Shown: piece by piece, positions 7,301 to 15,887 of the stretch
Position numbering within the stretch: position 1 is the first letter of the stretch
Layout: each line of letters starts with the position of its first letter
Assembly (NCBI GenBank): GCA_050012355.1
Contig: JBEKHI010000142.1
Location: 1-17,805, forward strand
Reading direction: 5' to 3'
Length of the DNA stretch: 17,805 nt
From: JBEKHI01 sp050012355
GTDB taxonomy: Bacteria > Actinomycetota > Actinomycetes > Streptosporangiales > Streptosporangiaceae
Made by a program: the position numbers and the translations under genes
Notes under the pieces: model-generated
Database searches by the model: none
What the model was told of the DNA's origin: nothing
Seen by the model: the letters and a program-made list of their open reading frames with translations, nothing else

Positions 7301-9108
7301 TCGCGAACACAACAGAAGCGCTGGGCACACAGGCGTTTGAGACCGATCCGGTAATCCTGCAGATCATCCGCAGCCACCTGATCACGACGTGCGAGGAAAT
7401 GGGCCGGGCGATGATGCGCACCGCCTACTCGCCGATCTTCAACGAGGGCCATGATCTGTCCTGCGCCCTCTTCGACTCAAACGGCGAGATGATCGCGCAG
7501 GGCGACTTCTGCCCGGCCCACATCGGCGCCATCGTGCACATGGTCCCGTGGTGCATCAGGGAGATCGGCCGGGAGAACCTTGATCCCGGGGATGTCCTGC
7601 TCCATAACGACCCGTTCCGCGGCGGATGCCACCTGCCGGAGTTCCTGGCCATCCGGCCGATCTTCGCTGACGGAGACGTCGTCGCCTACGCCGCCACCAT
7701 CGGCCACATGGTGGACGTCGGCGGGATGGTTCCCGGCGGCTTCGGCTCGACGCAGACGATCTTCCAGGAAGGTATCCGCATCCCGCCGGTCAAGGTGTAC
7801 CGGCGCGGCGAGGAAAACGAGGACGTGCTGCGCATCCTGCTGACCAACGTCCGGATTCCGCATTACGCCTACGGGGACCTGAAGGCGATGATCGGCTCAC
7901 TCGCGGTCGCCGAACGACGGGTGCTCGAGCTGACCAGCCGCTACGGCACCCATACCCTCGCCAAGGCCTGCGCGGATATCCAGCGGGTTTCCGAGACCAT
8001 GTCCCGCGCGTTCATCCGCGGCGTTCCCGACGGCGAGTACCCCTTCGAGGGCTTCATCGAGGATGATGGCGTCGAGCCGGACGCGAAATGGCGGATCAAG
8101 GTATGCGTCGTCGTCCGCGGCGACGAGATCATCGTCGATTTCACCGGCTCCGACCCGCAGTCCGGCGGCCCCGCCAACCAGACCTACGGAGTCACGGCCT
8201 CCGCGTCCTATGCGGCGCTGCTGCACCTGTACGGCGACATCCCGCGCAACGCCGGCTGCTACCGGCCGGTCACCGTGATCGCCCCGCCGGGAACTTTCGT
8301 CAACGTGGAGTACCCGGGCAGCTGCATGGGCGGCAACACCGACAGCTCGCCGACCACGATCGACATCGTGCTCGCCGCGCTCTGCGAGGTGGTGGGCAAG
8401 GGCGTGGCCGGCGATGGTGACACCTTCGGCATCCTCACCATCGGGGGCAAGGACCCGGCGACCGGTAACCAGTTCGCCTACATCCACTACGACAGCGCCG
8501 GCTGGGGCGGCCGGTGGAAGGCCGATGGCAGCAGCGTGCAGGGCTGCAAGAACGGCAATGGCGGCGATACGCCGGTGGAAGTACTGGAGACCCGCTACCC
8601 CTTCCAGGTCTCCGAGCTGACCTTGAACACCGAGCCCAAGGGGAAGCCGGGGGCGGGGCGGCATCGAGGCGGCTTCGGGATGCGGCGCGTGATGCGCGTG
8701 CTGTCTCCGGTCACGCTGTCGGCGCACACCAATCGCAACATCGTGCGTCCCTGGGGCTCGGCGGGCGGCAACCCCGGCGGCAACTGCGAGCTGCTCTTCC
8801 GGCCCGCAGGGGACAGCGCCTGGCGCACCGCCAGGGAACTGTGGGGAACCACCTCGAACGGCAAGTTCTCCAACATCCCGCTCGGCGCGGGCGACGAGAT
8901 CCGGCTGTCCATCCCCGGCGGCGGCGGATACGGCGACCCGCTGGCCCGGGATCCGAATCTGGTGGCCGCCGATATACAAGCAGGGCTCTACACGCCGGAC
9001 GAGGCCCTAGCCGAGTATGGCGTCGTCATCAGCCCGCAGAGCCGCACGGTGGACGCGGCCGCGACCGCCGCCCACCGGACGTCACTGGAACGGAGCGTGG
9101 CCGGATGA
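7297..9108 (+). CDS. hyuB: Hydantoinase B/oxoprolinase family protein, HyuB-type subunit
   Basis: The 603-residue protein carries the HyuB hallmarks: MMRTAYSPIFNEGHDLSCAL (39-58), the His of CPAHIGAI (His75), the metal-site segment HNDPFRGGCHLPEF (103-116), GHMVDVGG (136-143), DFTGSDPQSGGPANQ in the middle, and the C-terminal IPGGGGYGDPLARDP loop typical of the family. In the metal-site segment the residue after HLP is Glu; many HyuB proteins have Asp there. I have not seen that substitution tested, so it should be taken only as an observation. HyuB supplies the second half of the active site for hydrolysis or carboxylation of the intermediate activated by HyuA. The ATG overlaps the hyuA stop (ATGA) and its own TGA overlaps the next ATG. 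Equal expression of the subunits is therefore likely. Confidence 0.92.
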   Translation: MIANTTEALGTQAFETDPVILQIIRSHLITTCEEMGRAMMRTAYSPIFNEGHDLSCALFDSNGEMIAQGDFCPAHIGAIVHMVPWCIREIGRENLDPGDVLLHNDPFRGGCHLPEFLAIRPIFADGDVVAYAATIGHMVDVGGMVPGGFGSTQTIFQEGIRIPPVKVYRRGEENEDVLRILLTNVRIPHYAYGDLKAMIGSLAVAERRVLELTSRYGTHTLAKACADIQRVSETMSRAFIRGVPDGEYPFEGFIEDDGVEPDAKWRIKVCVVVRGDEIIVDFTGSDPQSGGPANQTYGVTASASYAALLHLYGDIPRNAGCYRPVTVIAPPGTFVNVEYPGSCMGGNTDSSPTTIDIVLAALCEVVGKGVAGDGDTFGILTIGGKDPATGNQFAYIHYDSAGWGGRWKADGSSVQGCKNGNGGDTPVEVLETRYPFQVSELTLNTEPKGKPGAGRHRGGFGMRRVMRVLSPVTLSAHTNRNIVRPWGSAGGNPGGNCELLFRPAGDSAWRTARELWGTTSNGKFSNIPLGAGDEIRLSIPGGGGYGDPLARDPNLVAADIQAGLYTPDEALAEYGVVISPQSRTVDAAATAAHRTSLERSVAG

Positions 9109-9335
9109 GGTTCCGCGAAGTCTTCGACATGCCGAAGTGCGCGTGCTGCGGCATTCTCGTGCCGGCCGATCCAGTGATATTCACCCATCACGAGCAGTCC
9201 CTGTACGCGTGCTCGGCCAGATGCGTCCGCGTCTACGCCGAGTACAAGTACCCCAAGTACGCCGACGAGATCCTCATGGCGGAGGAAGCCGGCGAGAACT
9301 CCCCCCAGCGTGGTTACGCGCCCGCTAGATCATGA
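9105..9335 (+). CDS. Small Cys-rich, probably zinc-binding protein; putative third subunit of the HyuAB enzyme
   Basis: This 76-residue gene starts at the ATG of an ATGA overlap with hyuB and is easily missed because a longer spurious frame contains it. It has Cys12, Cys14 and Cys15 in CACC and Cys36 and Cys40 in CSARC, giving CxCC-x20-CxxxC, plus His28-His29 between them. Spacing and size suggest one zinc knuckle of the TRASH/YHS or treble-clef kind. The middle (YAEYKYPKYADEILMAEEAG) is aromatic and acidic. Acetone carboxylase, a HyuA/HyuB relative, has a separate small zinc-containing gamma subunit, so this gene may be an equivalent accessory subunit. No sequence identity to that subunit is claimed. 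A metallochaperone or DNA-binding role is less likely given the tight coupling to hyuB. Confidence 0.75.
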   Translation: MRFREVFDMPKCACCGILVPADPVIFTHHEQSLYACSARCVRVYAEYKYPKYADEILMAEEAGENSPQRGYAPARS

Positions 9336-9339
9336 AGTC

Positions 9340-9352
9340 GCGTCCTTGACGC
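9340..9352 (+). other. Short hairpin in the only gap of the operon
   Basis: GCGTC (9340-9344), loop CTT, GACGC (9348-9352). It lies in the 44-base gap between the zinc-protein gene and the solute-binding protein gene. The stem is only five base pairs with no T-tract, so it is not a clear terminator. It could set the differential expression or stability of the transporter part of the message. Confidence 0.25.
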
Positions 9353-9366
9353 TTCGCATGCCCGCC

Positions 9367-9371
9367 AGGAG
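9367..9371 (+). promoter_or_regulatory. Strong ribosome binding site of the solute-binding protein gene
   Basis: AGGAG eight bases before the ATG at 9380 is the best Shine-Dalgarno in the operon. This is the only gene there not coupled to its upstream neighbour, consistent with higher output of the binding protein relative to the permeases. Confidence 0.7.
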
Positions 9372-9379
9372 ATACCGAA

Positions 9380-10510
9380 ATGCCACATATGCCATCACCC
9401 GCACAGTCCCTCGGCCGCCGCCGCTTCCTGCTCAGCGGAGCCGCCCTTTCCGGCCTCGGCCTCATCACCGCGTGCGGGTCCAGCGGGTCCGCCGCCAGCG
9501 CGTCAGGGGTCACCCTGAAGGCGGAGGTCGACGGCAACCTGGAGCTATTCAACTGGGCCCAGTATGTCGCTCCTCAAGTTGTCTCGTCGTTCGAGAAGAA
9601 CTACAAGGTCACCGTCAACAGCGCCTATTTCGACAGTGACCAGGCCATGGTCGACAAGATCGCCGCCGGCGTCGCCTACGACCTGGTGATCGGAAACAGC
9701 GCATACCTTCCGCAGCTCATTCAGGCCGGCCTGCTCAGCGAGCTGCCGCATGGGCAGCTCAAGTACTTCAGCTCATCCCTGCTGCCGTTCTTCAAGAGTC
9801 CGTTCTACGACCCCGGCGCCAAGTACTCGCTGCCCTGGGGGTACGGGCCGACGGGCTTCGCGTACCGCACCGACAAGATCACCAAAGTGGCGGGGAGCTG
9901 GAACGATCTCTGGGACCATCCGGAGGCGGCGGGAAAGATCTATCTGCTCGATCAGATCGAGGAGACAATCGGGATGAGCCTGCTGCGGCTGGGCTACGAC
10001 ATCAACAGCGGAGACCAATCGCAGGTTAACAAGGCCACTGCCGCCATCAAGTCACTCGAGCCGCAGCTCGCCGGTTTCACCACCGACGCGCACGACCTGC
10101 TCGCCAACGGGTCGGCCTGGATGGCGCACTGCTGGATTACCGACGCCTACCTCGCCCTGCAAGCGGAAAAGCTGCCGCCGCCTGGCAACATCGCCTTCGT
10201 GCAGCCGAGCCAGGGCACTCCGGTAGCGGTCGACCTGATGACCATCCCCAAGGCGGCGCATCACCCGGGCACCGCGCTGCTGTTCGCCGACTGGGTGCTC
10301 CGCCCGGACAACTCGGCGGCCCAGGCGCAGTGGCAGGCACAGGCCGTCGGCACGTACGCGGGCAACACCGCCTACAACGAGGGTGTCAAGGACTATCCCA
10401 CGCTGCTCACCAGTTCCGAAATCCTGACCAAGGGCAAGTGGAAGCTGGCCGTGACCGGAGCCAGGCGCACGATATGGAACCAGGCCTGGACGGAGATCCA
10501 GGCCGGATGA
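9380..10510 (+). CDS. Polyamine-type ABC transporter substrate-binding lipoprotein (PotD/PotF-like)
   Basis: The 376-residue protein begins with a Tat-type lipoprotein signal: GRRRFLLSG (12-20) with a twin arginine, a hydrophobic stretch, and lipobox ITAC ending at Cys32. The mature part has the pattern of the spermidine/putrescine-binding cluster: LELFNWAQYVAPQVVSSFEK near the N-terminus, then YDLVIGNSAYLPQLIQAGLLSEL, PWGYGPTGFAYRTDKI, SWNDLWDHPEAAGKIYLLDQ, and ALLFADWVLRPDNS near the C-terminus. It would be exported folded and anchored outside the membrane, where it delivers substrate to the two permeases downstream. Such clusters also bind non-polyamine compounds, so the ligand is uncertain; the surrounding enzymes point to an amide, lactam or sugar-acid compound. 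The stop overlaps the next ATG (ATGA). Confidence 0.9.
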   Translation: MPHMPSPAQSLGRRRFLLSGAALSGLGLITACGSSGSAASASGVTLKAEVDGNLELFNWAQYVAPQVVSSFEKNYKVTVNSAYFDSDQAMVDKIAAGVAYDLVIGNSAYLPQLIQAGLLSELPHGQLKYFSSSLLPFFKSPFYDPGAKYSLPWGYGPTGFAYRTDKITKVAGSWNDLWDHPEAAGKIYLLDQIEETIGMSLLRLGYDINSGDQSQVNKATAAIKSLEPQLAGFTTDAHDLLANGSAWMAHCWITDAYLALQAEKLPPPGNIAFVQPSQGTPVAVDLMTIPKAAHHPGTALLFADWVLRPDNSAAQAQWQAQAVGTYAGNTAYNEGVKDYPTLLTSSEILTKGKWKLAVTGARRTIWNQAWTEIQAG

Positions 10511-11382
10511 CGCGCTCGGCCCGCTACCGCCAGCAGCGCGCGACCGGGACCGTGCTGCTCCTGCCCGGCGCGCTGTGGCTGATCGTGCTGTTCGTGGTAC
10601 CGCTCGGGGTGATGATCGCCGTGAGCCTCGGCACGACTAACATCGTCAACCAGCCTGTCTACGGCTGGAACCCGGGCAACTACTCACAGGTCATGCACGC
10701 GGATTACCTGCAGGTGGTGGCGCGAACCCTGGTGTATGCCGCGATCACCACCGTGCTGAGCCTGCTGGTGTCCTACCCGGTCGCCTATGTGATCGCGCGT
10801 TACGGCGGCCGCGCCAAGGGACTGCTCATCGGCCTCATCCTGCTGCCGTGGCTGGTCGACTACCTGATCCGCATCTACGCCTGGGTGGTGCTGCTCAGCG
10901 ACCAGGGCGTGGTGAATTCACTGCTGCACGCCATCGGAATGAGCGGTTCACCGCCGGTGCAGTTCCTGAACACGCCTTTCGCCGTTATCGGCGGGCTGGT
11001 GTATGGCTACTTCCCCTTCATGGTCCTGCCGATCTACGGCACGCTGGAACAGCTCGACGGCCGCCTGATCGAGGCGGGACGCGACCTCTACGGCTCCCGC
11101 GCGGCCACCTTCCGTCATGTCACGTGGCCGCTCACCCGCGCAGCCGCCGGTATCGGGTGCCTGCTGGTCTTCCTGCCCGTCCTCGGCGACTTCGCCACCG
11201 CTCAGCTGCTGGGCGGGACCAGTACCTTCATGCTCGGCAACCTGATCGCCACGCAATTCCTCGAATCCGGTTCCCCCAACATCGGCGCGGTGCTGACCGT
11301 CCTGCTCTCAGCGGCGCTGCTCATCGCCATCGTGGTCGCTGGCTTTGTCCTCGGCCGCCGGCGCCTGGAGCGGATCCTGTGA
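10507..11382 (+). CDS. ABC transporter permease, PotB-type
   Basis: The 291-residue inner-membrane protein has about six hydrophobic segments, near residues 14-40, 72-97, 105-130, 157-178, 213-236 and 260-283. The cytoplasmic EAA loop for contact with the ATPase is at 189-209 (EAGRDLYGSRAATFRHVTWPL). The start is the ATG at 10507 in the ATGA overlap; a longer upstream frame is a shadow of the binding-protein gene. It pairs with the next permease and matches the PotB half of spermidine/putrescine-type importers in length and in the LLPGALWLIVLFVVPLG opening helix. Confidence 0.92.
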   Translation: MTRSARYRQQRATGTVLLLPGALWLIVLFVVPLGVMIAVSLGTTNIVNQPVYGWNPGNYSQVMHADYLQVVARTLVYAAITTVLSLLVSYPVAYVIARYGGRAKGLLIGLILLPWLVDYLIRIYAWVVLLSDQGVVNSLLHAIGMSGSPPVQFLNTPFAVIGGLVYGYFPFMVLPIYGTLEQLDGRLIEAGRDLYGSRAATFRHVTWPLTRAAAGIGCLLVFLPVLGDFATAQLLGGTSTFMLGNLIATQFLESGSPNIGAVLTVLLSAALLIAIVVAGFVLGRRRLERIL

Positions 11383-12263
11383 GCGCGCAAACCTCTCCCG
11401 CGCTCGCGTCCGCGAAGCCGACGGTCAGCGCGCGCCCCGCGCGGCGCCGACGAGGCGGCGAACAGCCTCGCTGGCTGTGGGTCTGGCTCGGCATCGTGTA
11501 CCTCTACATATTCGTCCCGATCATCGTCGTGGTCGTGTACTCATTCAATTCACGGTCGTCGGTCGCGGTGTTCGGGCAGCCCAGCCTGCGCTGGTACAGC
11601 ACCCTCTTCCACGACACGTCGATCAGGTCGTCGCTGTACTTCAGCATCGAGATCGCGGCGATCGTGACCGTGCTCAGCACGGTCATCGGCGTCGGCGCGG
11701 CACTCGGTCTTGACCGCGGCTCTCCGCTCCTTGCCCGGCCCACCGAGGCCATGGTGCTGCTGCGGATCATGTCTCCCGAGATCACCGGCGCAATCGCGTT
11801 CCTGCTGCTGTTCACGGAGATCGGTCTCCCCCTCGGCGGCCTGACCATGACGGTCGCGCATGTCTGCTTCTGCGTGGTCTACGTCACCGTCATCGTCCGC
11901 AGCAGGCTCCGCACCCTCGACCCCGCTGTGGAAGAGGCCGCCGAAGACCTCGGGGCGACCCACCTGGCGTCGCTGCGGCTCGTCGTGCTGCCGCAGCTCA
12001 GGCCAGCCATCCTGGCGTCCGCGGTGCTCGTCTTCCTGCTCTCCTTCGACGACTTCGCGACGTCGTACTTCACCATCGGCGCGGGCACACAGCCACTGCC
12101 AGTACGCATCTACTCCATGATCCGCTTCGGGGTCTCGCCGGAGATCAACGCGCTTGGCACGCTGATCACCCTGGTCACGGTCGTCGTCGGCGCGGCGGCC
12201 ACGTTCGGCTACGCGCGCGTCCAGTCACGTCAGCGCCAGGCACTCAAGGACAGGCTCGGATGA
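11379..12263 (+). CDS. ABC transporter permease, PotC-type
   Basis: The 294-residue membrane protein starts with GTG at 11379 in a GTGA overlap with the PotB-type gene. A basic, disordered N-terminus (ARPARRRRGG, 18-27) precedes the first membrane helix (WLWVWLGIVYLYIFVPIIVVVVYSF). About six helices follow. The EAA loop is EEAAEDLGATHLASLRLVVLP (185-205), and LSFDDFATSYFTIG (221-234) is the PotC/binding-protein-dependent permease signature seen as SFDDFV in PotC. It forms the heterodimeric channel with the preceding protein. Its stop overlaps the start of the aldo/keto reductase gene. Confidence 0.92.
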   Translation: MSAQTSPALASAKPTVSARPARRRRGGEQPRWLWVWLGIVYLYIFVPIIVVVVYSFNSRSSVAVFGQPSLRWYSTLFHDTSIRSSLYFSIEIAAIVTVLSTVIGVGAALGLDRGSPLLARPTEAMVLLRIMSPEITGAIAFLLLFTEIGLPLGGLTMTVAHVCFCVVYVTVIVRSRLRTLDPAVEEAAEDLGATHLASLRLVVLPQLRPAILASAVLVFLLSFDDFATSYFTIGAGTQPLPVRIYSMIRFGVSPEINALGTLITLVTVVVGAAATFGYARVQSRQRQALKDRLG

Positions 12264-13285
12264 TGCTGCCATCGGCTCCGCTAGGCCGCACCGGCATGGC
12301 GCTGAGCAGGGTCGGTCTCGGGACCTGGGCCGTCGGCGGGGGCGGCTGGGCTCGTGGCTGGGGAAAGCAGGACGACGAAGACTCGGTAGCCGCGATCTGT
12401 CACGCGGTGGAACGCGGGGTCAACTGGATTGACACAGCCGCCGTGTACGGACTCGGGCACTCCGAAGAGGTCGTCGGGGCCGCCTTGCGGCGGCTGCCGC
12501 GAGGCGATCGCCCGTTTGTCTTCACCAAATGCGGCAGGCACTGGGATCCGCGCGACCCTCAGGCACCGCTGACCAGCAGGCTCACGGCGGCGTCAGTTCG
12601 CGCCGAGTGTGACGCCTCGCTGCGCCGACTCGGTGTCGAACGGATCGACCTGTACCAGGTGCACTGGCCATCCGACGACGGCACCCCCGTCGAGGAGTAC
12701 TGGGGTGCGTTGGCCAGGCTGCGTGACGAGGGCAAGATCGCCGCGGCCGGACTCTCTAACCACACACTCGCCCAGGTTCAGCAGGCCGCAGCGATCAGCC
12801 CGGTGGACAGCGTACAGCCGCCGTTTTCCGCGGTGCGCCGCGACGCGGTCACCGGGCTGATCCCCTGGTGCGCGACCTACGGTATCGGCGTTATCGCTTA
12901 CAGCCCCATGCAGTCCGGGCTGCTCACCGGTGCCTTCTCGGCGGAGCGGGCGGCATCGCTCGGTGCCGATGACTGGCGGTCCGCCGATCCCGACTTCACC
13001 CAGCGGCTCCAGGCCAACCTCGCCGTCGCCGGCGCGCTGGAGATGGTGGCTGGCCGCCACGGGGTCACGACCGCCGCGGTCGCGGTGGCATGGGTACTGG
13101 CCTGGCCAGGAATCACCGGCGCCATCGTCGGTGCCCGTAGGCCAGGACAGGTCGACGGCTGGTTGCCGGCGGCAGCTCTGCGACTGAGCGAGGAGGACCT
13201 CGACGATATCGCGCGAGTCATCGTGGCTGAAGGGGCGGGAACCGGGCCCAGCAGACCAGCAGGAGAAGGGAAGGGACACGCGTGA
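12260..13285 (+). CDS. Aldo/keto reductase
   Basis: The 341-residue protein is a TIM-barrel NAD(P)H-linked oxidoreductase. The catalytic tetrad is intact: Asp58 and Tyr63 in WIDTAAVYG, Lys90 in FVFTKCGRHW, His135 in LYQVHWPS. The N-terminal LGRTGMALSRVGLGTW and the C-terminal cofactor region (GAIVGARRPGQVDGWLPAA) are typical. Two ATG codons stand in tandem at 12260 and 12263; the first overlaps the permease stop as ATGA and was chosen. The gene is lodged inside the transporter gene set, between a permease and the ATPase, so it is co-expressed with import and probably acts on a carbonyl or hydroxyl group of the imported compound or an intermediate. Substrate class is not readable from the sequence. 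Confidence 0.9.
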   Translation: MMLPSAPLGRTGMALSRVGLGTWAVGGGGWARGWGKQDDEDSVAAICHAVERGVNWIDTAAVYGLGHSEEVVGAALRRLPRGDRPFVFTKCGRHWDPRDPQAPLTSRLTAASVRAECDASLRRLGVERIDLYQVHWPSDDGTPVEEYWGALARLRDEGKIAAAGLSNHTLAQVQQAAAISPVDSVQPPFSAVRRDAVTGLIPWCATYGIGVIAYSPMQSGLLTGAFSAERAASLGADDWRSADPDFTQRLQANLAVAGALEMVAGRHGVTTAAVAVAWVLAWPGITGAIVGARRPGQVDGWLPAAALRLSEEDLDDIARVIVAEGAGTGPSRPAGEGKGHA

Positions 13286-14448
13286 GTGTCACTGCGGTAT
13301 CGGCGGAGAACGCGGCCGGGTCCGGTACGGACACCGAGCCAGCGATCCAGCTTGACGGGCTTACCAAGACCTACCGGGCCAGGGACGCGGATGTCGCCGC
13401 CGTGGCGGGCATCGACCTTGGGATCGCCGGGGGCGAGTTCTTTTCGCTGCTCGGGCCCTCGGGGTGCGGCAAGAGCACCACCTTGCGGATGATCGCGGGG
13501 TTCGAACAGCCCACTGCGGGGCGGGTCCTGCTGTACGGCACGGACGTGACGGCGACTCCGCCGCACCGCAGGGACCTCAACCTCGTCTTCCAGAGCTATG
13601 CGCTCTTTCCGCACCTTAGCGTGTACGACAACGTGGCCTTCGGCTTGCGCCGCCGCCGGGTCGCCAAAGCCGAAATCGCCCGTCGAGTGGCCGAAATGCT
13701 GGATCTTGTCGAACTCAGCGGACACGAACGACGTCAGCCGAAGGAGCTTTCTGGAGGTCAGCAGCAGCGCGTCGCCCTCGCCCGGGCACTCGTCAACCGG
13801 CCCCGGGCACTGCTCCTCGACGAGCCGCTCGGCGCGCTTGACCTCAAGCTCCGCCAGGCCATGCAGACAGAACTCAAGCGCATCCAGCGTGAGGTCGGCA
13901 TCACCTTCGTCTACGTCACGCACGATCAGGGCGAGGCGCTAGCCCTCTCGGACCGGCTGGCCGTGATGAACGGCGGCCTGGTCGAACAGCTTGGCGCGCC
14001 GCGCGACGTCTACGAGCGGCCCGCCACGCGCTTCGTCGCCGACTTCATCGGCACGTCGAACGTGCTCGCCGGCACCGTGGAGCGGGTTGAGGGCGGGGTT
14101 ACCGTCCTTGGCGCACAGAACGGGGAGCGGCTCGTGGTTCCGAGCAGTGCCGGGCACCGGGCGGGAGCACAGATCGAGTTCACGGTGCGGCCGGAGAAGG
14201 TTCACATCAGCGCTGACGAGCCCGCTGGCGATGGCTGCAGGCTCCGCGGTCAGGTGACCGGGGTGGTCTACCTGGGCACGTCAACCACGTACACCGTGCG
14301 CTCCTCGGCCAGCACAGAACTCGCGGTGTACGTACAGAACGCGGCGGCACCCACCGCCAGCCCAGCCGAAGGAGACGCGGTGTGGCTGTCCTGGCCGCCG
14401 GATCACGGATGGCCTCTCACGCCCCCGGCCCAGGAAGGCGGCTCATGA
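13282..14448 (+). CDS. ABC transporter ATP-binding protein, PotA-type
   Basis: The 388-residue ATPase starts with GTG at 13282 in a GTGA overlap. Residues 24-250 hold Walker A GPSGCGKST (58-66), the Q-loop in VFQSYALFPH (Gln104), signature LSGGQ (156-160), Walker B LLLDE (177-181) with the D-loop GALD, and the switch His214 (VTHDQ). A C-terminal TOBE-type regulatory domain follows (about 270-370; FTVRPEKVHIS is the usual entry motif), as in spermidine/putrescine and sugar importers. It completes the importer with the binding protein and two permeases upstream; only the aldo/keto reductase interrupts the set. The last codons overlap the next gene's ATG. Confidence 0.94.
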   Translation: MSVTAVSAENAAGSGTDTEPAIQLDGLTKTYRARDADVAAVAGIDLGIAGGEFFSLLGPSGCGKSTTLRMIAGFEQPTAGRVLLYGTDVTATPPHRRDLNLVFQSYALFPHLSVYDNVAFGLRRRRVAKAEIARRVAEMLDLVELSGHERRQPKELSGGQQQRVALARALVNRPRALLLDEPLGALDLKLRQAMQTELKRIQREVGITFVYVTHDQGEALALSDRLAVMNGGLVEQLGAPRDVYERPATRFVADFIGTSNVLAGTVERVEGGVTVLGAQNGERLVVPSSAGHRAGAQIEFTVRPEKVHISADEPAGDGCRLRGQVTGVVYLGTSTTYTVRSSASTELAVYVQNAAAPTASPAEGDAVWLSWPPDHGWPLTPPAQEGGS

Positions 14449-15887
14449 CCCAAGCGGCTCCCGCCTGCGCTAGCCTGGCCGCGCTGCTCAGGGATCTGCC
14501 AGATCCCCTGGTGATCCCCGACGCGCGGCAACGAATCCGGGCCGCGCATCGCGTCGCAGGCCGCCGTATCGCCGTGCTTGACGACGATCCGACTGGCTCA
14601 CAGGCGGTGCGCGGGGCCATGGTCCTGACCTCTTTCAGCCCGGCGGACCTTTCAGCCGGGCTGGCCGACCCGGGTGCGCTCTGCTTCTTGCTGACCAACA
14701 GCCGGAGCCTGGCTGAGCCTGAGGCCGCCGCGCTCACCGGCCGCGTCGCGACGGGACTGGCGGACCTGGAGCGGGCGGCCGGGATATCCGTCGAGGTGGT
14801 CAGCCGGAGCGATTCCACGCTGCGCGGGCACCTCCGGGCTGAGGTGACGGCCATGGACGCGGTGACTCGCCAGCGAACCGGCCGTGGCTATGACGGAGTG
14901 CTCCTTATCCCCGCGTACTTCGAGGCGGGCCGCCAGACGGCTGGCGATATCCACTGGGCGCGAGTGGGCGGCACGGATATCCCGGTTGGCGCGACCGAGT
15001 TCGCGCGCGATCCCGCCTTTGGCTACTCGTCCTCCGATCTCAGGGAGTTCGTCGCCGAACGCTATCCCGGCGAGCTGCGGCCCGATGAGGTGCGCAGCAT
15101 CTCACTCGAAGACATCCGGGTCGGCGGCCCTGACCGCGTTCGCGACCTGCTCATGGACGTGACCGACGGAATGTACGTGGTCGTCAACGCATGCGGTTAC
15201 GCCGATCTCGAGGTTGTCGTGCTCGGGCTGATCAGCGCGCGGGACGAGGGCCGTCGTTTCCTTTACCGCTGCGGACCGTCGTTCGTCCGCGCGCTGGCCG
15301 GCACGGAGCCTCGCCCGCCGCTCACCTCTGCGGAGATAGCGCATTCAACCGGACATGGGCTGGTCGTGGTGGGATCCCATGTCGGGCTGACCAACCGCCA
15401 GCTCGCTGCGGCCTGGGCCGGCGGGGGCCTCGCCGACGTGGAGCTGGACGCAGCGGCCGTCGTGGACCCGGCGACCAGGGAACGCCATGTCAGCGACGTG
15501 ACCGAGCGTGTCCTGGCCGGCCTCGCCCGCTCCGACGTGCTGCTGACCACCAGCCGGGCACTCATCGCGGCACAGGACCGCGCGGACAACCTGCGCGTCG
15601 CGGCGACAGTGTCCGCGGCGCTGGCTCGCGCGGTACGGGACGCGTGCGCGGCGGCTACCCCGGCCTGGATCGTCGCCAAGGGCGGCATCACGTCGCATGA
15701 CATCGCCGTTCATGGTCTCGGGCTGCGGCGAGCGGAAGTCGTCGGGCAGCTCTTTCCTGGCATGGTGTCGGTATTCCGCCCGCTCGACGCCGATGTCCGC
15801 GTCGGTGTCTACGTCGTCTTCGCCGGAAACGTCGGGGACGACAGAGCACTCGCGGACGTCGTCGCACGGCTGCGGGGTGACCGGTGA
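14445..15887 (+). CDS. Four-carbon acid sugar kinase family protein (DUF1537)
   Basis: The 480-residue protein contains the two-domain pattern of the DUF1537 kinases. The N-terminal substrate domain has AVLDDDPTGSQAV (43-55), LTNSRSL (83-89), VVSRSDSTLRGHL (118-130) and LLIPAYFEAGR (153-163). The C-terminal nucleotide domain has VVGSHVGLTNRQ (308-319), AKGGITSHDI (411-420), GQLFPGM (434-440) and VFAGNVG (458-464). Characterised relatives phosphorylate 3-oxo-tetronate, D-threonate or D-erythronate at O4. The start is the ATG at 14445 in the ATGA overlap. The usual downstream partners, an OtnC-type aldolase/decarboxylase, OtnI isomerase or PdxA2-type dehydrogenase, are absent from the window, so either they are elsewhere or the product is handled differently. 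A dehydrogenase follows with a GTGA overlap. Confidence 0.9.
   Translation: MTQAAPACASLAALLRDLPDPLVIPDARQRIRAAHRVAGRRIAVLDDDPTGSQAVRGAMVLTSFSPADLSAGLADPGALCFLLTNSRSLAEPEAAALTGRVATGLADLERAAGISVEVVSRSDSTLRGHLRAEVTAMDAVTRQRTGRGYDGVLLIPAYFEAGRQTAGDIHWARVGGTDIPVGATEFARDPAFGYSSSDLREFVAERYPGELRPDEVRSISLEDIRVGGPDRVRDLLMDVTDGMYVVVNACGYADLEVVVLGLISARDEGRRFLYRCGPSFVRALAGTEPRPPLTSAEIAHSTGHGLVVVGSHVGLTNRQLAAAWAGGGLADVELDAAAVVDPATRERHVSDVTERVLAGLARSDVLLTTSRALIAAQDRADNLRVAATVSAALARAVRDACAAATPAWIVAKGGITSHDIAVHGLGLRRAEVVGQLFPGMVSVFRPLDADVRVGVYVVFAGNVGDDRALADVVARLRGDR

Noticed and set aside
7897..8979. Long minus-strand open frame (360 codons) opposite hyuB
   Set aside because: It is antisense to a strongly conserved HyuB coding frame. 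High-GC codon bias produces such shadow frames, and its composition shows no family motif.
8514..9335. A 273-residue plus-strand frame containing the small zinc protein
   Set aside because: Its first about 197 residues are an out-of-frame shadow of hyuB with implausible composition. Only the last 76 residues, from the ATGA overlap, look real.
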